Origin: Ruminococcus sp. FMBCY1
Lineage (GTDB): Bacteria > Bacillota > Clostridia > Oscillospirales > Acutalibacteraceae
DNA: 64,000 nt
Reading direction: 5' to 3'
Assembly (NCBI RefSeq): GCF_023921805.1
Contig: NZ_CP074197.1
Span: forward strand, 248,001-312,000
Of the stretch, positions 61,601 through 64,000 are shown piece after piece (the first letter of the stretch is position 1; every line of letters starts with the position of its first letter). Both the position numbers and the translations under genes were made by a program. The notes under the pieces were generated by a model, which was not told the DNA's origin, ran no database searches, and saw nothing but the letters and a program-made list of their open reading frames with translations.

Positions 61601-64000
61601 CGATTGATGAGCAGAAAGAAGCGATTATTCACGAAATTCAGCACGCAATACAGGGAATAGAAAATTTTGCGAACGGAAGTAATTTGGAATACTGGAAAAA
61701 TCTCGGATACAGCGATGAAGAAGCAATGGCAATGTATTATAACACTGGCGGAGAAAGAGAAGCAAGAGATGTTTCTGCAAGAAGAGATTACAATGCAGAG
61801 CAAAGAAAAAACATCCGTCCGGACATTGACAGGAAAGATGTTGTATTTGCTAATAGCGGTGATCCAGTGTATTCGGCGGATGAAAATATAATGCAAAATG
61901 ATTTTGAGGAGAAAGTTGACCAAATAGAGAATAACACATACAATTCAAATGATGTTGTTATTATGGGCAGAACCCCAAAGGTGTTACAGGATATTGGATT
62001 TAATTCGTTGCCTGTTGCGATGACGAAAAATCATATATATTCTGTTGCAGTATCAGAAGCGAGGGCGAAAAATGAGGGGAGATATAAGAAAAACACTAAT
62101 TATCATGATTTAGGTTTCAATACGGTTAAGCAAATTTATAATAAAATTTCTGATCCGCTTATGGTAATTGCTCACCCTGATTTTACTAATAAAGAGAGCA
62201 GGGACAGTACTCATAAAGTTATTGCATTGGTTGATTTATCCGTAAATAATAAGCAGGTAATTGCGCCTATCGTGGTAGATTTTGAAAGTAGATATAACAA
62301 AAAAATAATTGATGTCAATCTTGTAGCAACATACTTTAATAAAAACAATATTCATGATTTAATAAAAGAAGCAATAGCTTTAGAAAATAATAATCAAGTT
62401 GGTTTTTATTATTTAGACAAAAAAAGAACTCAAAGTATAATTAAGCAGAAAGGGTACCAATTACCCAGTGTACTTAATAACTTGAGTTCCAATATTATTA
62501 TACGCAAAATTGATAGCAATGTCAATAAAAAAATTAATAAAATTACCCAAAGCAAGCAGTTTGTAAGGTGGTTCGGTGATTGGCAGAATAAGCCGAAAAC
62601 TGCAAGCAAGGTTGTGGACGGCAACGGTGAGCCTCTTGTAGTGTATCACCAGACGGGAAATGATTTTACAGTATTTGATACTAAGCATACCGGTGCGGGT
62701 GAGTTTGACAGCGAAATGCCGACAGGAATATTTATGAAGCCGACAAATAGTAATATAGGTCTTAGTGGTAATAAGCAAATGGCTTTGTATGCAAATATTC
62801 GCAATCCGTTTATTGCGAACAGCAGGAAAGAGCTTGTTGACTTCTACATTAAGAATATTGACGGTTACAGTGACGCTAAAAATGAGGTAAAGAGGATTGA
62901 CAGCGAATACAAGCAAAAATTTCAGGACGAAATGAAGAGGGAAAATCAAGAATATCAGAAGCTATGGGTTGCAAGGAAGAACGGAGAAATCTCTGAGGAG
63001 GAATATCAGAAGGCGGTATCAAGGGACGCACTTGATGATTTACTTGAAGAGTGGCACAACAAGGTTAATGAAGCAAGTAAAAAGGCAAAGTCGCTTATTG
63101 ATGACTATTTCAGGAACAGTAATTATGACGGCGTGATTGTAAACAATGATGTCGGCAGCTTTGGCAGGAGCACAAAAACATATATTGCATTTGAGAACAC
63201 TCAGGTTAAATCTGCAACGAATAACATTGGAACTTTTGACGGAAAAAATCCCGATATAAGGTATGCGATTGACGATACTCTGAATGACTGGTTAGATGAT
63301 TTACCCGAGGGTATTGACTATGAAAAAGTAGTTGAGAAAAACCCGGTTGTTGCCGTTGCTAAGATTTACAACAGTGCGTCAAAGACAGCGGAAAGTGGGT
63401 TAAGACAGAGCCAAAATGTAAGACTTGAGGAAAAGGATTATCTTAGAATTGCCGATAAAATTATGGATAAGTACGGCATTAAGGGAAAATATAATCCTAA
63501 TTATAAGCAAGAACTTGCAGAACAGCTTACGGGCTTTATTGAGCACATAGGAGAGAAAGGCTCAAACTTTACGGATGTGTTTGAGGAAATGGTAAATGAC
63601 TGCAAGGGCGGTATTTTGCTTAGCGGTGAGTATGACACAACGCTTATGAAAGACGAAAGAGAGTTTGTACTTGACTTAATTCATGACAAGACTTTGTTCA
63701 TAAGACCACGAGATATACAGCAGATTGAAGAGGATTACGGTTCGGTAGCAAAATACAGGAAGAAAATGTTTGGCAAAACAAATGTTGCTATAAAGACCAA
63801 GGAAAGCGGCAGGGGGTATTACATTGAAGATGTGATTGCCCTTGTGGAAGAGTATTATCCGTATTTGCTGGATGAGAATGCTGACGGTGATATGGGATAC
63901 TTATGGCTTGAAAATCTTGTTAATAATGTGTTGAAACCTAAATACAAAAATCCGTACTTTGACGGCGAAAACTCATTCTATGAAACTCCGGAAACTGCTG
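58660..64000 (+). CDS. Giant phage-type polyvalent protein (at least 1780 aa, runs off the window)
   Basis: One frame is open from a TAA at 58621 to the end of the window. The first ATG is 58660, but it has no good ribosome binding site and the true N-terminus is probably lost. Modules, numbered from that ATG: a helical region with GGAVSGGVLGGTVSG (about 65-85); a metallopeptidase-like AMHESMHSF (about 442-450); an LPD3-like region (about 620-770, KVVVLDTNIFKGIPP); an LPD23-like region with IIHEIQHAIQ (about 989-998) and GEREARDVSARR; a MuF C-terminal-like module (about 1100-1285, GRTPKVLQDIGFNSLPVAM, PLMVIAHPD, YLDKKR); an ADP-ribosyltransferase-like module (about 1300-1535, VRWFGDWQ, LVVYHQTG, NPDIRYA); and a C-terminal helical region. 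Such proteins are known from phages and integrated elements. Domain names are from memory of motifs. Confidence 0.85.
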   Translation, partial: MFTEASEEGLTTIANTMTDCIINGNMSSIALEYQGYIDEGYTKDEATAKCAENFGKQVLLDAAGGAVSGGVLGGTVSGISYAKGKINTNIDMKKSAEEIGKEVMSDENFDINLLLEQAKNSSNEKAENIAKSIEKKMSKNENYKVDSVDVGNLVKLLETENISGVVSENTDENKGENTGTEEKAAANTENNETISKEKIEEHSKYKFGSNHKNGLNATDRKGNRVVIVGVESSSRAYGEADNKVRVIASDGRVYNTDSLTFNLPEYNILMNAAKNFDTNGAGTLVQEYGDYVNFKGKESNINNYIDTFTQLYEAGKMGARYNRVAAMKYYGKYIDAIGPQRAMLAVEAGNKDSDLFFNNEEKLARIDRSSNVKANVYVEKSAEETVNLDEGTRLALEKLSEMTGKEIILTADMDENGRIDFRNGKIYIRASLNGNYILPVAMHESMHSFRRESPKDYRLIRNFVVDYLYASGHDVMKMADNVKINYGDRLTTNEDCIEEIVCNSIMAIAGDESAMHKALQVAKADEGVLQKLANAIKNLASKIKEFIITHTTNEAAQAFVNDVKALDKLAEMFSDAADNIKAKSEEVITNEQKNNTDKGVESGDVKYSIKENVKNKVSGEIYDKVVVLDTNIFKGIPPRNWGKTFRNFISKHLTGKKFLTFDENGKEEIIEFAKPNERVTKNGANNSHKVIDKLSRKSDRNSKLVIVHSDEVINISEKQNENAEHSHQWLDENGWEYRNAIVMDKYGKLYSVTLNIAKSKDGRNILYDINKINEVGYGVVLSNAKGKRSSHINPNFVTNSISENRNNVNTKNDESSNDIKYSMGGLKAETADKSALEKAMELEKDGTDSEKIRKETGWFKGYDGKWRFEIDNSELEFKTDIEKNRAAAIELAKMKVKSAELEEKIVNDTATKAEENEYYNLDEKMIEYRKGVKLSDVINHPKLFEAYPQLKNVDVYYEISSVNRGVYSSNGNVIMLNPMHTIDEQKEAIIHEIQHAIQGIENFANGSNLEYWKNLGYSDEEAMAMYYNTGGEREARDVSARRDYNAEQRKNIRPDIDRKDVVFANSGDPVYSADENIMQNDFEEKVDQIENNTYNSNDVVIMGRTPKVLQDIGFNSLPVAMTKNHIYSVAVSEARAKNEGRYKKNTNYHDLGFNTVKQIYNKISDPLMVIAHPDFTNKESRDSTHKVIALVDLSVNNKQVIAPIVVDFESRYNKKIIDVNLVATYFNKNNIHDLIKEAIALENNNQVGFYYLDKKRTQSIIKQKGYQLPSVLNNLSSNIIIRKIDSNVNKKINKITQSKQFVRWFGDWQNKPKTASKVVDGNGEPLVVYHQTGNDFTVFDTKHTGAGEFDSEMPTGIFMKPTNSNIGLSGNKQMALYANIRNPFIANSRKELVDFYIKNIDGYSDAKNEVKRIDSEYKQKFQDEMKRENQEYQKLWVARKNGEISEEEYQKAVSRDALDDLLEEWHNKVNEASKKAKSLIDDYFRNSNYDGVIVNNDVGSFGRSTKTYIAFENTQVKSATNNIGTFDGKNPDIRYAIDDTLNDWLDDLPEGIDYEKVVEKNPVVAVAKIYNSASKTAESGLRQSQNVRLEEKDYLRIADKIMDKYGIKGKYNPNYKQELAEQLTGFIEHIGEKGSNFTDVFEEMVNDCKGGILLSGEYDTTLMKDEREFVLDLIHDKTLFIRPRDIQQIEEDYGSVAKYRKKMFGKTNVAIKTKESGRGYYIEDVIALVEEYYPYLLDENADGDMGYLWLENLVNNVLKPKYKNPYFDGENSFYETPETA

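Noticed and set aside
58972..62949. Many minus-strand frames of 60-160 codons
   Set aside because: All lie antisense to the continuous giant plus-strand frame, with hydrophobic or low-complexity shadow composition and no ribosome binding sites.
55574..64000. Right attachment site of the ssrA element inside the window
   Set aside because: No second copy of the tmRNA 3' terminus was seen before 64000; the element must end beyond the window.

Overview
The window comes from a moderately low-G+C, Gram-positive anaerobe of the class Clostridia, most likely an Oscillospiraceae/Ruminococcaceae gut or rumen bacterium. The evidence is a GatCAB amidotransferase next to aspS, a bifunctional AdhE, ATP-type PEP carboxykinase, a TrpB2-type synthase, a TAXI lipoprotein, WalJ/RlmH/RqcH neighbours, lipoproteins with Firmicute lipoboxes and strong AGGAGG-type ribosome binding sites. 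Species cannot be named from sequence alone.

Layout. 1-2.2 kb: purine end genes purA (partial) and guaA. 2.2-4 kb: an autoregulated-looking XRE regulator with a partner of unknown function, and an ISL3 transposase remnant. 4-6.1 kb: a redox operon on the minus strand (small CD1871A-like CXXC protein, polyferredoxin-like membrane protein, TlpA-like lipoprotein). 6.2-7.86 kb: an IS30-family element with 13-bp target repeats, inserted between that operon and a two-component system (7.9-9.7 kb). 9.7-12.3 kb: decayed genes (pyrophosphatase, XRE regulator), a secreted or membrane-anchored nuclease and a small membrane protein. 12.4-23.7 kb: pckA, an ABC exporter whose permease has a very long extracellular coiled coil, then aspS-gatC-gatA-gatB. 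23.7-26 kb: two ~410-bp palindrome-rich repeats flanking a phosphotransferase gene and a broken tspO. 26-36.5 kb: adhE, a leucine-rich-repeat lipoprotein, a proton antiporter, an NlpC/P60 protein, a DUF896 protein, a His-rich CobW GTPase and TrpB2. 36.6-45.2 kb: a complete phosphate regulon (pstSCAB-phoU, response regulator, kinase, NptA-type symporter) with 11-bp-spaced TTTACA boxes before pstS and nptA. 45.3-52.6 kb: walJ, rlmH, rqcH, sbcD, sbcC. 52.7-55.1 kb: an unusual trio of TAXI binding lipoprotein, GltS-type carrier and a 59-residue protein.

55.2-64 kb: the tmRNA gene, followed immediately by an integrated element. Its tyrosine integrase carries an in-frame stop before the catalytic tyrosine. 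After it come two membrane proteins and a broken XRE gene, then a single open frame of at least 1780 codons that runs off the window. This giant protein carries phage-type polyvalent modules: two HExxH metallopeptidase-like segments, a MuF C-terminal-like module and an ADP-ribosyltransferase-like module.

The most notable items are the giant polyvalent ORF in a decayed ssrA-integrated element, the paired palindromic repeats, the TAXI-GltS pairing, the permuted PstS, and the small CXXC protein overlapping the polyferredoxin gene. Family names rest on recognition of motifs and were not checked against a database.
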